A stretch of 64,000 bases of DNA from Io17-Chloro-G2 sp965226915 (GCA_965226915.1 CBDDEJ010000011.1:434001-498000), one strand, 5' to 3'. Numbered from the stretch's first letter, positions 27,270 to 36,601 are shown. Numbers and translations: made by a program. Notes: generated by a model from the letters alone, not told the origin.

Positions 27270-27719
27270 TTATTCTGTGGTCACCGATTCGGATTTTTCG
27301 TCTAGTGCGGCGAGCAGGGTGTGCCAAGCCAAGATGGCGCACTTTATCCGGGTGGGGAATTCTATGACTCCAGAGAGGGTCTCCAGGTCTCCCAGCGTGT
27401 CGTAGTCCAAATCCGCCCCTGGTTCGGTGAGCATGACGTGGAACGCGTTAAAGGTCTCTTGAGCCTGGGATATCGACCGGCCCTTGATGCTTTGGGTCAA
27501 CATGGACGCCGACGCTCGTGATATGGCGCATCCAGAGCCCTGAAAGCCCACGTCGGCGACTGTACCGTCTTCCACCTTGAGATAGATGGTGACCTTGTCG
27601 CCGCATAACGGATTGAAACCGTCTGCCGAGCAAGTGAAGTCTTCCAGCTCACGGTAGTTGCGTGGCTTGCTGTTATGCTCCAGCAGAATCTCCTGGTAAA
27701 GCTCTCCCAGGTCGGACAT
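27270..27719 (-). CDS. sufU: SufU sulfur-transfer / scaffold protein
   Basis: 149 residues; cysteines in FNPLCGDKVTIYL, GSGCAISRASASM and RIKCAILAW match the zinc site and sulfur acceptor of SufU. The ATG overlaps the stop of sufS (TAATG), so translation is coupled to the cysteine desulfurase it partners. This is the standard sufS-sufU order found in Gram-positive and Chloroflexota-like suf operons. Confidence 0.92.
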   Translation of the reverse strand: MSDLGELYQEILLEHNSKPRNYRELEDFTCSADGFNPLCGDKVTIYLKVEDGTVADVGFQGSGCAISRASASMLTQSIKGRSISQAQETFNAFHVMLTEPGADLDYDTLGDLETLSGVIEFPTRIKCAILAWHTLLAALDEKSESVTTE

Positions 27720-28972
27720 TAGCTAAAAACCTCGATCACCCGGTCGATTCCTTTGACCAAGGCGTCTACTTCTTCTTTAGTGTTGTAAAAGGCCATGGAG
27801 GCCCGCGCCGTCGCGGGAACCCCCATCCGGTCCATCAGCGGCTGGGTGCAGTGGTGTCCGGTGCGAACAGCAATGCCTTGAGAGTCTAATATCGTGCCTA
27901 TATCGTGGGGATGGGCTTTATCCATCACAAAGGACAGGATGGCGGATTTGTTTCCGGCCGTTCCCACTAAACGCAAACCTTCTATGGACGACAGGCATTG
28001 GGCGCCGTATTCCAACAGCTCATTTTCCCTAGCGGCGATTCGGTCCAAGCCGATGCTGGACACATAGTCGATGGCCGTCCCCAGGCCGATTGCCCCAGCT
28101 ATATTGGGAGTGCCGCCCTCAAACTTGTACGGCAGATCATTATACAGGGTTTCCTCGAACGTGACCGACCGGATCATCTCTCCGCCGCCCTGCCAGGGAG
28201 GCATGGCTTCAAGAAATTCTGCCTTGCCGTACAGGATCCCGATGCCGGTGGGCGCGTAGAGCTTGTGCCCGGAGAAGACGTAGAAGTCGCAATCCAGATC
28301 CTGGACGTCCACGGGCATGTGGGGCGCGGCCTGAGCGCCGTCGAGCAGCACGGGAACGCCGCGGCTATGGGCGATTTCCACGATCTGTTTGGCTGGATTT
28401 ATCGTGCCCAAGGAATTGGAGACATGCAACACCGACACCAGTTTGGTGCGGGGGCTGAGCAACCGCTCATAGTCGTCCATAAGCAGCTCGCCGGCGTCAT
28501 TGATGGGGATCACCTTCAACGTGGCGCCCCGCTCTTGGCAAAGCATCTGCCACGGGACGATGTTGGAGTGGTGCTCTAGGGAGGAGATTATTACATCGTC
28601 GCCCGAGCCGACGTTCTGGCGGCCAAAGGTCTGCGCCACTAAGTTTATCCCCTCAGTCGTACCACGAACATAGATTATTTCGCGGTCATCGGCGGCGTTG
28701 AGGAGTTTTCGGACTTTAGCGCGGGCGCCCTCGTAGTCCTCGGTTGCCAATTGGCTCAACGTGTGGACGCCGCGGTGGACGTTGGCGTTCTTGGTGGTGT
28801 AATAGTTGACCAGGGAATCGATGACCACCTGGGGTTTTTGACTGGTGGCGGCGTTGTCCAGGTACACCAACGGGTGGCCATTGACCATCTGGTTGAGGAT
28901 AGGGAAATCCTCCCTGATCTTGGCCACGTCAATGGGAACCGCCGGCTGGGAGCTGGTTTGATGAATCGTCAT
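27719..28972 (-). CDS. sufS: Cysteine desulfurase SufS
   Basis: 417 residues of a class V PLP aminotransferase. VYLDNAATSQKPQVV opens the enzyme, SSLEHHSNIVPW is the substrate-site His region, FSGHKLYAPTGIGILYG carries the PLP Lys, and VRTGHHCTQPLMDRMG holds the persulfide Cys of the group II SufS type. It takes sulfur from cysteine for cluster building on SufBCD through SufU. It lies 9 bp downstream of sufD in the operon. Confidence 0.95.
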   Translation of the reverse strand: MTIHQTSSQPAVPIDVAKIREDFPILNQMVNGHPLVYLDNAATSQKPQVVIDSLVNYYTTKNANVHRGVHTLSQLATEDYEGARAKVRKLLNAADDREIIYVRGTTEGINLVAQTFGRQNVGSGDDVIISSLEHHSNIVPWQMLCQERGATLKVIPINDAGELLMDDYERLLSPRTKLVSVLHVSNSLGTINPAKQIVEIAHSRGVPVLLDGAQAAPHMPVDVQDLDCDFYVFSGHKLYAPTGIGILYGKAEFLEAMPPWQGGGEMIRSVTFEETLYNDLPYKFEGGTPNIAGAIGLGTAIDYVSSIGLDRIAARENELLEYGAQCLSSIEGLRLVGTAGNKSAILSFVMDKAHPHDIGTILDSQGIAVRTGHHCTQPLMDRMGVPATARASMAFYNTKEEVDALVKGIDRVIEVFS

Positions 28973-28981
28973 TGCCCGCCC

Positions 28982-30355
28982 CTAAACCTGATGCCCGATT
29001 TTGATGGTCGAGTCCGGAAGCTCGTCTTGGAACAATTGGTCCAGGTAATCCCTGAGGGGTTCCAGCTCGACGGATTGGATTATCTCGCCGGCAAAGGCGT
29101 GGATCAAAAACTTGCTGGCGGTCTCATGATCCAGGCCGCGGCTGCGCAGGTAAAACAGCGCCATCGGGTCAATGTTGCCCGCCGTGGCGCCGTGGCCGCA
29201 TTGAACGTCGTCGGCGTAGATCAATAGACTGGGCTTGGTGTCCACCTCGGCCGAATCGGACAACAACAAATTCTTGTCGCTTTGATGGGCCGTTGCCTTT
29301 TGGGAGTCCTTCCTGACCAACACTGTTCCGCCGAACACCGCCCTCGAGTCGCCGTCGAGGATCCCCTTGTAACGCAAGTTGCTGGTGGTGTGGGGGCTGG
29401 CATGGTCAATGTTGATGAAGTTGTCTATGTGGTGGCTGCCTTTGGTGAGATAAAGGCCATCCAGGTCGCAGGAGCTGCCCGGCCCGTCCAGGGTCACCTG
29501 AAAGTCGATTCGAGCAAGGGCGGATCCGATAGCGAAGGAGGATGAAGAAAAGGAACTGTCCCGGTTTTGGAGAACCCGGGTGTGGCTCACATGATTTGCG
29601 TTGGAGCCTTGATTTAATAGTTGGTGATGCTGGACCTGAGCGCCATCATCGAGCATTATCTCGGTCACAGCGTTGGTGAAATTGCCAGAGTCAGCGGAGT
29701 CAGGCATGCTGACGTAACTTTCGTTTATGGTGACGCTGCTGTTGGCTCCAGCAACGATTAGTGTTCTAGGGAAGACCGCTTTAGGCCGAGCCCTCGATGT
29801 TGTCAAGTAGATCAGGTTCAACACAGATTGGACGGCAATCCCGTTGGGGACGTGGACAAAGGCGCCATCTCGGAGGAAAGCAGTGTTTAAGGCTGGCAGC
29901 CCATCGTCGTCCAAGGCCGTGTATCGACCTAGATGTTGTTGCGCGATGCCATCACCAGATAGTTGTTGCGCCAGACTCCCAGCCGCCACCCCCTGAGTTC
30001 CGTTTGAGCCGGTTGCCCCTGTAGAGAATCTTGGAGAAAAGAGACCGTCTAAGAACACCAGGTTTACCCAATCATCCTGCCACGGGGCCAAACGCCGCAG
30101 GTCATCGACAGTCGCGCCCGAATCGGGATCCAATTCCAGTGGCATGGAGAATCGGGCGGCCGCCAGAGGTCTGACGCTGGTGTATTTCCACCTTTCGTTA
30201 CCCCGCCGTGCGGTCGGGAATCCAAGCTGATTGAATTTGGACCATGCTGTTTCACGCAAATGCTGGACCCAACCAGCGAGGTGGCCATTGGATTCTTGGG
30301 TCAGCGCAAGAAAACCGTCGGAATAGGACTGTGGTTCGGCGGTGGCCTGGGTCAT
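28982..30355 (-). CDS. sufD: Fe-S cluster assembly protein SufD
   Basis: 457 residues. The N-terminal helical part has PTARRGNERWKYTSVRPL, as in SufD. The beta-helix core has LNLIYLTTSRARPK, SHTRVLQNRDSSFSS and SNLRYKGILDGDSRAVFGG, and the end has CGHGATAGNIDPMALFYLRSRG with the conserved His. SufD pairs with SufB in the SufBC2D scaffold that builds clusters and helps acquire iron. It is 24 bp downstream of sufC. Confidence 0.92.
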   Translation of the reverse strand: MTQATAEPQSYSDGFLALTQESNGHLAGWVQHLRETAWSKFNQLGFPTARRGNERWKYTSVRPLAAARFSMPLELDPDSGATVDDLRRLAPWQDDWVNLVFLDGLFSPRFSTGATGSNGTQGVAAGSLAQQLSGDGIAQQHLGRYTALDDDGLPALNTAFLRDGAFVHVPNGIAVQSVLNLIYLTTSRARPKAVFPRTLIVAGANSSVTINESYVSMPDSADSGNFTNAVTEIMLDDGAQVQHHQLLNQGSNANHVSHTRVLQNRDSSFSSSSFAIGSALARIDFQVTLDGPGSSCDLDGLYLTKGSHHIDNFINIDHASPHTTSNLRYKGILDGDSRAVFGGTVLVRKDSQKATAHQSDKNLLLSDSAEVDTKPSLLIYADDVQCGHGATAGNIDPMALFYLRSRGLDHETASKFLIHAFAGEIIQSVELEPLRDYLDQLFQDELPDSTIKIGHQV

Positions 30356-30379
30356 GGGATTAGGGCCTCGGTGGCGCGT

Positions 30380-31189
30380 TCAGGCGCCGGCATCGACTAG
30401 ATCCGGTTGATCTTGAACCTCTTTTAGCCAATCGTAGCCCTGGGCTTCCAGTTGGTGGGCCAATTCGGGTCCCGCCGACTGAACAATGCGGCCGTCCATC
30501 AAGACGTGAACGAAGTCCGGGGTGACGTAGTCGAGAATGCGCTGATAGTGGGTCACCAACAAGATGGCGTTATCGGGGCTATTCAATTGGTTGATTCCTT
30601 CAGACACTATGCGTAGAGCATCAATGTCCAAGCCGGAATCCGTTTCATCTAGCAAAGCTAATTTGGGTTCCAACATCGCCATCTGCAGTATTTCGTTACG
30701 TTTCTTCTCTCCGCCGGAGAAGCCTTCGTTCACGGCTCGCCGCACCAGGTCCTGGTCGATCTTGACCATTTCGACCTTTTGCTTCAGCAATTGGTCAAAC
30801 TCTCGGGCGCTCATCTCTTCTTCGCCCCGGTGCACTCGGAGAGCGTCCATAGCAGCCTTCAGGAATTGCCAGATGCGCACGCCCGGAAGCTCCACCGGGT
30901 ATTGAAAGGCAAGAAATATGCCCTCTCTGGCCCGGACCTCGGGCTCCATCTCAAGCAGATTGTTCCCTAGATAGAAGACTTCTCCCTGGTCTACGTTGTA
31001 ATCGGGACGGCCCGCCAACACGTTGGCCAGGGTGCTTTTGCCCGAGCCGTTGGGGCCCATAATGGCATGCACTTCTCCGACGTTAACCGTTAAGTTCACG
31101 CCGCGCAGAATCTCCAAATCGCCTGCGGAGACGTGGAGATTGTGGATTTCCAGGAGGGGTGCGCCCGATTGGGCGGAGTTGCTAGGCAT
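30380..31189 (-). CDS. sufC: Fe-S assembly ATPase SufC
   Basis: 269 residues of an ABC-type ATPase without membrane partner: Walker A MGPNGSGKSTLANVLAG, signature NEGFSGGEKKRNEILQ, Walker B KLALLDETDSGLDIDAL and the switch His in LLVTHYQRIL. These are diagnostic of SufC, which drives shape changes of SufB-SufD. The C-terminus is slightly extended (DWLKEVQDQPDLVDAGA). It lies 12 bp after sufB. Confidence 0.95.
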   Translation of the reverse strand: MPSNSAQSGAPLLEIHNLHVSAGDLEILRGVNLTVNVGEVHAIMGPNGSGKSTLANVLAGRPDYNVDQGEVFYLGNNLLEMEPEVRAREGIFLAFQYPVELPGVRIWQFLKAAMDALRVHRGEEEMSAREFDQLLKQKVEMVKIDQDLVRRAVNEGFSGGEKKRNEILQMAMLEPKLALLDETDSGLDIDALRIVSEGINQLNSPDNAILLVTHYQRILDYVTPDFVHVLMDGRIVQSAGPELAHQLEAQGYDWLKEVQDQPDLVDAGA

Positions 31190-31201
31190 ATTGATCTACA
31201 G

Positions 31202-32695
31202 TTATCCTACGGCACCTTCCAGGCTGACTTTTAGCAGCTGGGAGGCCTCCATGGCGAATTCAAAGGGCAATTCCTGAAATATGCCCCGGCAGAAGCCGTT
31301 GATGATTATGTGGTGGGCGTCCTCGGCCGAGATACCCCGTTGCTGGCAGTAAAAGAGCTGATCATCGCTGACCTTGGAGGTAGAAGCTTCGTGTTCTATC
31401 TGGGCGGTGGGATTTTTGACTTCGATGTAGGGCACCGTGTGGGCGCCGCACCGGTCGCCGATGAGCAGTGAATCGCATTGGGTGAAGTTCTTGGCGTTGG
31501 TGGCCGAAGGCATGATCTTGACCAGCCCCCGGTAGGTGGCGCTGCCCTGGCCGGCGGAGATTCCCTTAGCCACGATGGTGCTTTTGGTGTTCTTGCCCCG
31601 GTGGATCATCTTGGTGCCAGTGTCGGCCTGCTGGTGGTTGTTGACCAAGGCCACCGAGTAAAACTCGCCAACCGAGTTGTCTCCGTCCAGCAAGACGCTG
31701 GGGTATTTCCAGGTGATGGCCGAACCGGTTTCCACCTGGGTCCACGAAATCTTTGAGTTGCGGCCCTTGGCCTTGGCCCGTTTGGTCACGAAATTGTAAA
31801 CCCCGCCGTTGCCGTCCTTGTCGCCGGGGAACCAATTTTGCAGGGTGGAATACTTGATCTCAGCATCGTCGAGTGCCACCAATTCCACGACGGCCGCGTG
31901 AAGTTGGTTTGTCTTCCGAGCCGGAGCGGTGCATCCTTCCAGGTAACTGACGTAACTGCCCTCTTCGGCGATGATCAGCGTCCGTTCGAACTGACCTGAA
32001 TCTGCCTGGTTTATGCGGAAATAGGTCATCAGCTCCATGGGGCACCGCACTCCCTTGGGAATGTAGGCAAAGGAGCCATCGCTGAACACGGCTGAGTTCA
32101 AAGTAGCGTAGAAGTTATCCGCGTAGGGGACCACCGAACCCAAATATTTCTTCACCAAGTCTGGGTGGTTGTGAATGGCTTCACTGATGGGACAAAAGAT
32201 CACCCCGGCCTTTTCCAGAGATTCCTGGTAGGTTGTGGCCACGGATACGCTGTCCATGACGGCATCCACCGCGACGCCAGCCAATCTCTCCCGCTCGGCG
32301 AGCGGTATGCCCAGCTTTTCGAATGCTTCCAGTACCTCCGGGTCGACCTCGTCCAAGCTCTTGGGGCGGTTATCCGCCGAGCCGGGGGCGGCGTAATAGT
32401 GGATGTCTTGGTAGTCTATGGGTGGGTAGTGGATATTCGCCCAAGCAGGCGCCTGTTGATTCAGTTTCAGCCAATGGCGGAAGGCCTTCAGCCGCCATTC
32501 CAGCATCCATTCCGGCTCGTCTTTTTTTGCGGAGATGAGACGGACGACATCCTCGCTCAGGCCTTTGGGCGCAACGTCGGACTCAATGTCCAGACTGAAT
32601 CCCCATTTATAGTCAGTGTCCAGGTCTGCGGAGGTGGTGGAACGGGATAACACTGGTGGAGTTGGGCTAGGCCTATTTGAGGAAGTTTGGGCCAT
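31202..32695 (-). CDS. sufB: Fe-S cluster assembly scaffold SufB
   Basis: 497 residues. Typical SufB segments are visible: KGLSEDVVRLISAKKDEPEWM, LGSVVPYADNFYATLNSAVF, YIPKGVRCPMELMTYFRIN, SYLEGCTAPARKTNQLHAAV and the C-terminal HEASTSKVSDDQLFYCQQRG. The N-terminal ~30 residues are Ser/Pro/Thr-rich and unlike the core; a later start is possible but no better one stands out. SufB is the main scaffold for the nascent Fe-S cluster. First gene of the operon, divergent from tatD. Confidence 0.95.
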   Translation of the reverse strand: MAQTSSNRPSPTPPVLSRSTTSADLDTDYKWGFSLDIESDVAPKGLSEDVVRLISAKKDEPEWMLEWRLKAFRHWLKLNQQAPAWANIHYPPIDYQDIHYYAAPGSADNRPKSLDEVDPEVLEAFEKLGIPLAERERLAGVAVDAVMDSVSVATTYQESLEKAGVIFCPISEAIHNHPDLVKKYLGSVVPYADNFYATLNSAVFSDGSFAYIPKGVRCPMELMTYFRINQADSGQFERTLIIAEEGSYVSYLEGCTAPARKTNQLHAAVVELVALDDAEIKYSTLQNWFPGDKDGNGGVYNFVTKRAKAKGRNSKISWTQVETGSAITWKYPSVLLDGDNSVGEFYSVALVNNHQQADTGTKMIHRGKNTKSTIVAKGISAGQGSATYRGLVKIMPSATNAKNFTQCDSLLIGDRCGAHTVPYIEVKNPTAQIEHEASTSKVSDDQLFYCQQRGISAEDAHHIIINGFCRGIFQELPFEFAMEASQLLKVSLEGAVG

Positions 32696-32748
32696 CTTTT
32701 TTCGCGTCCCTCAGCTAACGGGAGAGTTGGATTTTCAGGGCCAGGGAG

Positions 32749-32773
32749 ATTGTCGACTAAATTGGTCAACAAT
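32749..32773 (-). promoter_or_regulatory. Palindromic operator-like site upstream of sufB
   Basis: ATTGTCGAC (32749-32757), a 7-bp A/T-rich spacer and GTCAACAAT (32765-32773) form an inverted repeat matching at 8 of 9 positions per arm. It begins immediately downstream of the proposed -10 box and ends about 54 bp before the sufB start, an ideal repressor position. An Fe-S sensing regulator (Rrf2/IscR or SufR type) is a reasonable guess, but the motif does not match a consensus I know and no regulator gene is in the window. Confidence 0.5.
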
Positions 32774-32774
32774 G

Positions 32775-32803
32775 ATGCTAACATTGGGTTTGTTAGCTGT
32801 CAA
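32775..32803 (-). promoter_or_regulatory. Candidate sigma-70-type promoter of the suf operon
   Basis: On the minus strand, TTGACA (32803-32798) is followed by a 17-bp spacer and TAGCAT (32780-32775). The -35 is a perfect consensus and the -10 matches at four of six positions. It faces sufB and lies next to the palindromic operator-like site. Confidence 0.5.
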
Positions 32804-32961
32804 CGACTCTCATCCTGCCTATAATTCGGTTTGGAAATCTATGATCCGGGGCCGCGTGATCGCGGAATAGAATTCGAGTGTTCCCTGGTATATGAAACAC
32901 CGGCTCCAGGCCTAGCGATCCGGTTGACTGCCTTACGCGGCGGAGAGTATAACATTGAATC

Positions 32962-33774
32962 ATGAGCGATACTGATGGAGCCCTGAAGTTCCCTCTGGGG
33001 GATTGCCACACCCACCTGGACAAGTACGCACCGGACGAGATGCCGGGGATAATCGAACGGGCCCAAGAAGCCGGAGTGGGATACATCGTCGCCGCCGGCA
33101 CCACATTGGATTCATCCAGGGCCTGCATCCAGATGACCAAAGACTATGACATCATGTACGCCGGGGTGGGTATTCACCCGATGGAAGCCAACGAACCGGT
33201 GGACGACAAGGTGTATGGCGCGCTGGAGGCATTGGCCAAATCATCACCTAAAGTCATTTGCATAAGCGAAGTTGGTCTGGATTTCCTGCCCGCATCTCCG
33301 GACCATGCGACCCAATACCAGGTCTTCCGCCAACACATAAGACTAGCCAAGAGCCTAAGATTTCCGATAATCTTCCACTCCCGGGAGTCCCATCCAGAGG
33401 TGTTCCAAACGCTGCGGGAAGAGCAGGCCGGCGACGTGGGCGGAGTGATGCACTATTTCCAAGGCGACGAGGCCACCGCGCGGGAAGCCATTTATTGCGG
33501 GTTCTTCATCTCTTTGGCCAGGCCCTTGTTGCGCCTGCCGGAATTAGAGGAAACCGCCAAAGTCATTCCATTGGACAACATCGTTTTGGAAACCGACGCG
33601 GCGCCCCAGCCTTTTAAGAAATACCGTTACAACTGGACCGAGCCCCGGCACGTGCAGGCGGTGGCCCAAAAGCTGGCCGACCTGAAGGGCATCTCTTTAG
33701 AAGAGGTAACCCAAACCACCTCGAAAAACCTCACCAGACTACTTGGCCTGGAACACCTGGCTTCAGAGCGGTAG
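32962..33774 (+). CDS. TatD-family metal-dependent hydrolase
   Basis: 270 residues. Metal ligands of the TatD TIM barrel are present: DCHTHLDKY at residue 14, the Glu in ISEVGLDFLP, His in IIFHSRESHPEV, His in GVMHYFQGDE and Asp in VLETDAAPQ. TatD proteins are Mg-dependent DNases or related hydrolases. No Shine-Dalgarno precedes the ATG; a TATAAC eight bases upstream suggests a leaderless transcript. Divergent from the suf operon. Confidence 0.88.
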   Translation: MSDTDGALKFPLGDCHTHLDKYAPDEMPGIIERAQEAGVGYIVAAGTTLDSSRACIQMTKDYDIMYAGVGIHPMEANEPVDDKVYGALEALAKSSPKVICISEVGLDFLPASPDHATQYQVFRQHIRLAKSLRFPIIFHSRESHPEVFQTLREEQAGDVGGVMHYFQGDEATAREAIYCGFFISLARPLLRLPELEETAKVIPLDNIVLETDAAPQPFKKYRYNWTEPRHVQAVAQKLADLKGISLEEVTQTTSKNLTRLLGLEHLASER

Positions 33775-33810
33775 AACGGCCTGCTCGAACCGCCGGAGGC
33801 GCCAACCTTG

Positions 33811-33879
33811 GAAAGGGCGCCGACGGCGCGTCCAAATCTGCCGGCGCCTTTCTACAGCCGGCCTTGGTTCGGCCAAGGC
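33811..33879 (+). terminator. Two consecutive hairpins after tatD
   Basis: GAAAGGGCGCCG (33811-33822) pairs with CGGCGCCTTTC (33842-33852) with one bulge, and GCCTTGG (33861-33867) pairs with CCAAGGC (33873-33879) around TTCGG. Only ATTTACCATTTT follows, so the poly-T is weak. It may be a terminator for tatD or a repeat. Nothing else is seen in 33775-34038. Confidence 0.35.
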
Positions 33880-34038
33880 ATTTACCATTTTAATCCACGG
33901 TCCGACACCAAGATTGCCCGTCTCCTGATTCATCGGTGAAGCGATTTGAGCTAAATTTCAGCGGATGTTAACATTGGTCTGAATTTGAACCCACACCGCA
34001 ATCGGCTTGCGGATTCGTTTTGATGTAAGGAGGGTGTT

Positions 34039-34620
34039 TTGCCAAATAACTGCCAAATTGCCCTGAAAGAGTGGGCCGTGACCGTAGAAGCCCTGGCCCA
34101 GGGCCAGCAGATCCTCTTGGTGCGCAAGGGCGGTATCCACGAGGAGGGCAAAGATTTTAAGGTGATTCACCCGGAATTCTTGCTTTACCCGACGTATGAG
34201 CACCAGAGGGAAGACCTGCTGAAGGATGAGCACCAGGAACAGCTCCGGCGCTTGCTGGACCATAATCCGGATGAGATTCGATTCTCCCACTGGGCCAAGG
34301 TTGAAGAGCTGATTGAGATATCCCAGCAAGAGCCGGTCGACGCCTTGGCGCCCCACCATATTTGGACAAAAGGGTACGCGCAGTCGCGGCTTCACTGGAA
34401 GCCGATGGTCCCGCTGGCCATCATGCTGATGAGGGTCTACCGCATGGAACAGCCGGTGACTGTTCCTTTTCTACCGGAGTACCGGGGTTGCACTTCGTGG
34501 GTCGACATCATTCACAACGTGGATTTGGGCAAATTGGAACCGGTGGTGTCCGACGCAGCGTTCCAGCGAATGGTCGACGATATCAAGGGATCCTTAAAAA
34601 CGCCGGTAGCTCCGGTATAG
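34039..34620 (+). CDS. DUF1802 family protein
   Basis: 193 residues from a TTG start preceded by AAGGAGGG. The opening ALKEWAVTVEALAQGQQILL followed by VRKGGIHEEGKDF and HPEFLLYPTYEHQ is the signature of DUF1802, a family of unknown function. A conserved acidic/aromatic core runs through FLPEYRGCTSWVDI. It sits 39 bp upstream of a transglutaminase-like gene and may be co-transcribed with it and the aldo/keto reductase. Confidence 0.8.
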   Translation: MPNNCQIALKEWAVTVEALAQGQQILLVRKGGIHEEGKDFKVIHPEFLLYPTYEHQREDLLKDEHQEQLRRLLDHNPDEIRFSHWAKVEELIEISQQEPVDALAPHHIWTKGYAQSRLHWKPMVPLAIMLMRVYRMEQPVTVPFLPEYRGCTSWVDIIHNVDLGKLEPVVSDAAFQRMVDDIKGSLKTPVAPV

Positions 34621-34659
34621 ACTGATCCCGGTTGGAACCACACCTCGGCAAGGACCGAT

Positions 34660-35340
34660 ATGCCAGCCGATTCAACAGGCTCACACCAGAGGGTAGGTAA
34701 GAACGGCTTGTTGGCTGCCCTGCGGGACCGGGCCCAAGCGTTGGGGTTCCTGACTGTGTATGGGGACATTTCCTTAGAAGACCAGGTCTTTTCTTTGGTC
34801 CGCGACATGGACTACCAACGGGCCAGCTCGCGGGAGCCCGAGATCACGATCAGCGAATGGCGGGGAACCTGCTCTGGCAATCACTACCTGCTAAATGCTT
34901 TGTTCGAAGAGATGGGTCACCAGTCGAAGCTGGTAATGTGCCCTCACTGGTTCACCCGGGAAAACACGAACGGCTTCCCCGACGAGTTGACGGAGCTTCT
35001 CGCCCTTGGACCGGTCCCCGACGTTCACACATTTCTAAGGGTCAACACCGGCGGAGTTTGGACCCAGATGGACGCAACCTGGCCTCTTTGGGGCGAGCCC
35101 TTGGGGTTGACGGTGAACCACCGGTTCCAGGCAGGGGTGGACATGGAATTGGCCTGCCATCCTGAGGAGTTTCACGAGGCGCCGGCCGGCGAGGACCCGC
35201 AGCGGTTCAAGGAGCAAATAATCGAGTCTTTCTGCGGTCCGGGCTCACCAACCAGAGAACTTTTTATCCTGGGACTTGCCAACTGGCTAGCCCAAAATAC
35301 CCCCAAAATACCAGCGATAACCGATAACAAAGGAAATTGA
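34660..35340 (+). CDS. Transglutaminase-like cysteine protease-fold protein
   Basis: 226 residues with no exact family recognised. A Cys-His-Asp arrangement typical of transglutaminase-like (papain-fold) proteins is visible: Cys in WRGTCSGNHYLLNALFEEMG, His in PVPDVHTFLRVNTGG and Asp in WTQMDATWPLWG. The spacing (about 60 residues Cys-His and 18 His-Asp) fits. Such domains cleave or transfer on amide or isopeptide bonds or have lost activity. No signal peptide is present, so it is cytosolic. It ends 4 bp before the aldo/keto reductase gene, implying one operon. Confidence 0.6.
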   Translation: MPADSTGSHQRVGKNGLLAALRDRAQALGFLTVYGDISLEDQVFSLVRDMDYQRASSREPEITISEWRGTCSGNHYLLNALFEEMGHQSKLVMCPHWFTRENTNGFPDELTELLALGPVPDVHTFLRVNTGGVWTQMDATWPLWGEPLGLTVNHRFQAGVDMELACHPEEFHEAPAGEDPQRFKEQIIESFCGPGSPTRELFILGLANWLAQNTPKIPAITDNKGN

Positions 35341-35344
35341 TCTT

Positions 35345-36349
35345 ATGAAATACCGCACGTTGCCGCGCACCGAGTTGAACATTTCCGAAGTGAGCTTTGG
35401 ACTCTGGACCGTGGCGACCGACTGGTGGGGAAAAATCTCCGACGCTGATAAGGCCGCTTTGCTGGAGAACGCCTTGGAGAAGGGAATAAATTTCTTCGAC
35501 ACGGCCGACACCTACGGCGAAGGCTTCGGCGAGGAGATTTTGGCCAAGGTGCTGGGCCACCGGCGGCAAGAATTCATGATCGCCACCAAATTCGGATACG
35601 ACTTTTACGATAAATCGATACCAAGAATCGGCCACGAGCCGAGGCCTCAAAAATTTGACCGGGAGTTTGTGACCTTCGCCTGCGAGCAAAGCCTGCGCCG
35701 TTTACAAACCGATTACATAGACCTCTACCAGATACATAACCCAAAGTTGAGCCACTTGGAAATGGACGAGTTGTTTGAAACACTGGAACAGCTCCAATCC
35801 GACGGAAAGATCCGCTACTTCGGTTCCGCGTTGGGACCGGACATCGGATGGTTTGAAGAGGGCGAGGCCTCGATGCGGGAAAGGCACGTGGACAGTCTTC
35901 AGATCATTTACAGCATCATCGAGCAAGACCCCGCGCGGGATTTCTTTCCGATTTCGCAGGAAGAAAACGTGGGATTGATAACTCGTGTACCGCATGCGTC
36001 GGAGGTGCTCACCGGCCGCTACATCGAACCTCCCACCTTCGCGGAAGGCGACCACCGGGCATCCCGCAAGGCTGAATGGATGCGAGAAGCGATTCGCAAG
36101 GCCGAGCAAGCGAAATTCCTGGTCCAGGATGACGCCCGCACCATGAGCCAGGCTGCCATAAAATTTTGCCTGGCGAAGCCGTCCGTTGTGTCCGTATTGC
36201 CCAACTTTACCAACATGGAGGAGTTGGATGAATACACAAATACACCGGAGACTCCTGATCTGACCGAGCAAGAGCAGACCCGCTTAGACGAATTGTGGCG
36301 GAATGACTTCTACCTTGAGGAGAGGGAACCACAGTTTAGAGAGATTTAA
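35345..36349 (+). CDS. Aldo/keto reductase
   Basis: 334 residues of an AKR TIM barrel. The catalytic tetrad is readable: Asp and Tyr in NFFDTADTYGEGFGEE, Lys in MIATKFGYDF and His in IDLYQIHNPK. The C-terminal NADPH-binding region contains SQAAIKFCLAKPSVVSVLPN. It reduces aldehydes or ketones with NAD(P)H. The ATG is at 35345, 4 bp after the upstream gene. Confidence 0.9.
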   Translation: MKYRTLPRTELNISEVSFGLWTVATDWWGKISDADKAALLENALEKGINFFDTADTYGEGFGEEILAKVLGHRRQEFMIATKFGYDFYDKSIPRIGHEPRPQKFDREFVTFACEQSLRRLQTDYIDLYQIHNPKLSHLEMDELFETLEQLQSDGKIRYFGSALGPDIGWFEEGEASMRERHVDSLQIIYSIIEQDPARDFFPISQEENVGLITRVPHASEVLTGRYIEPPTFAEGDHRASRKAEWMREAIRKAEQAKFLVQDDARTMSQAAIKFCLAKPSVVSVLPNFTNMEELDEYTNTPETPDLTEQEQTRLDELWRNDFYLEEREPQFREI

Positions 36350-36482
36350 ATATCCCAGTAATTTACGTATTCCGTTAATATACCTACGGTAAACATCCAA
36401 TACCTAAGTTCAAGTTCCTGATATAGCTATCGCCTTGCCCGATCTCTAGCGCCCGGCAGATGAAACTATCCTCCCGGCGCGA

Positions 36483-36510
36483 TTGATTTACCGGGCATCG
36501 CGGTTATAAT
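36483..36510 (+). promoter_or_regulatory. Candidate promoter upstream of ppdK
   Basis: TTGATT (36483-36488), a 16-bp spacer and a perfect TATAAT (36505-36510), 92 bp before the ppdK start at 36602. The rest of 36350-36601 is A/T-richer noncoding sequence without a recognisable gene. Confidence 0.5.
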
Positions 36511-36601
36511 CGGGGAGATTTGGCCCCTCTTCTTGGATCGTAATAGCCTGGAGTGTTACAAGGTCTGAGAGACCACGGGATGAATGGGAGGAGGTGAGGC
36601 T

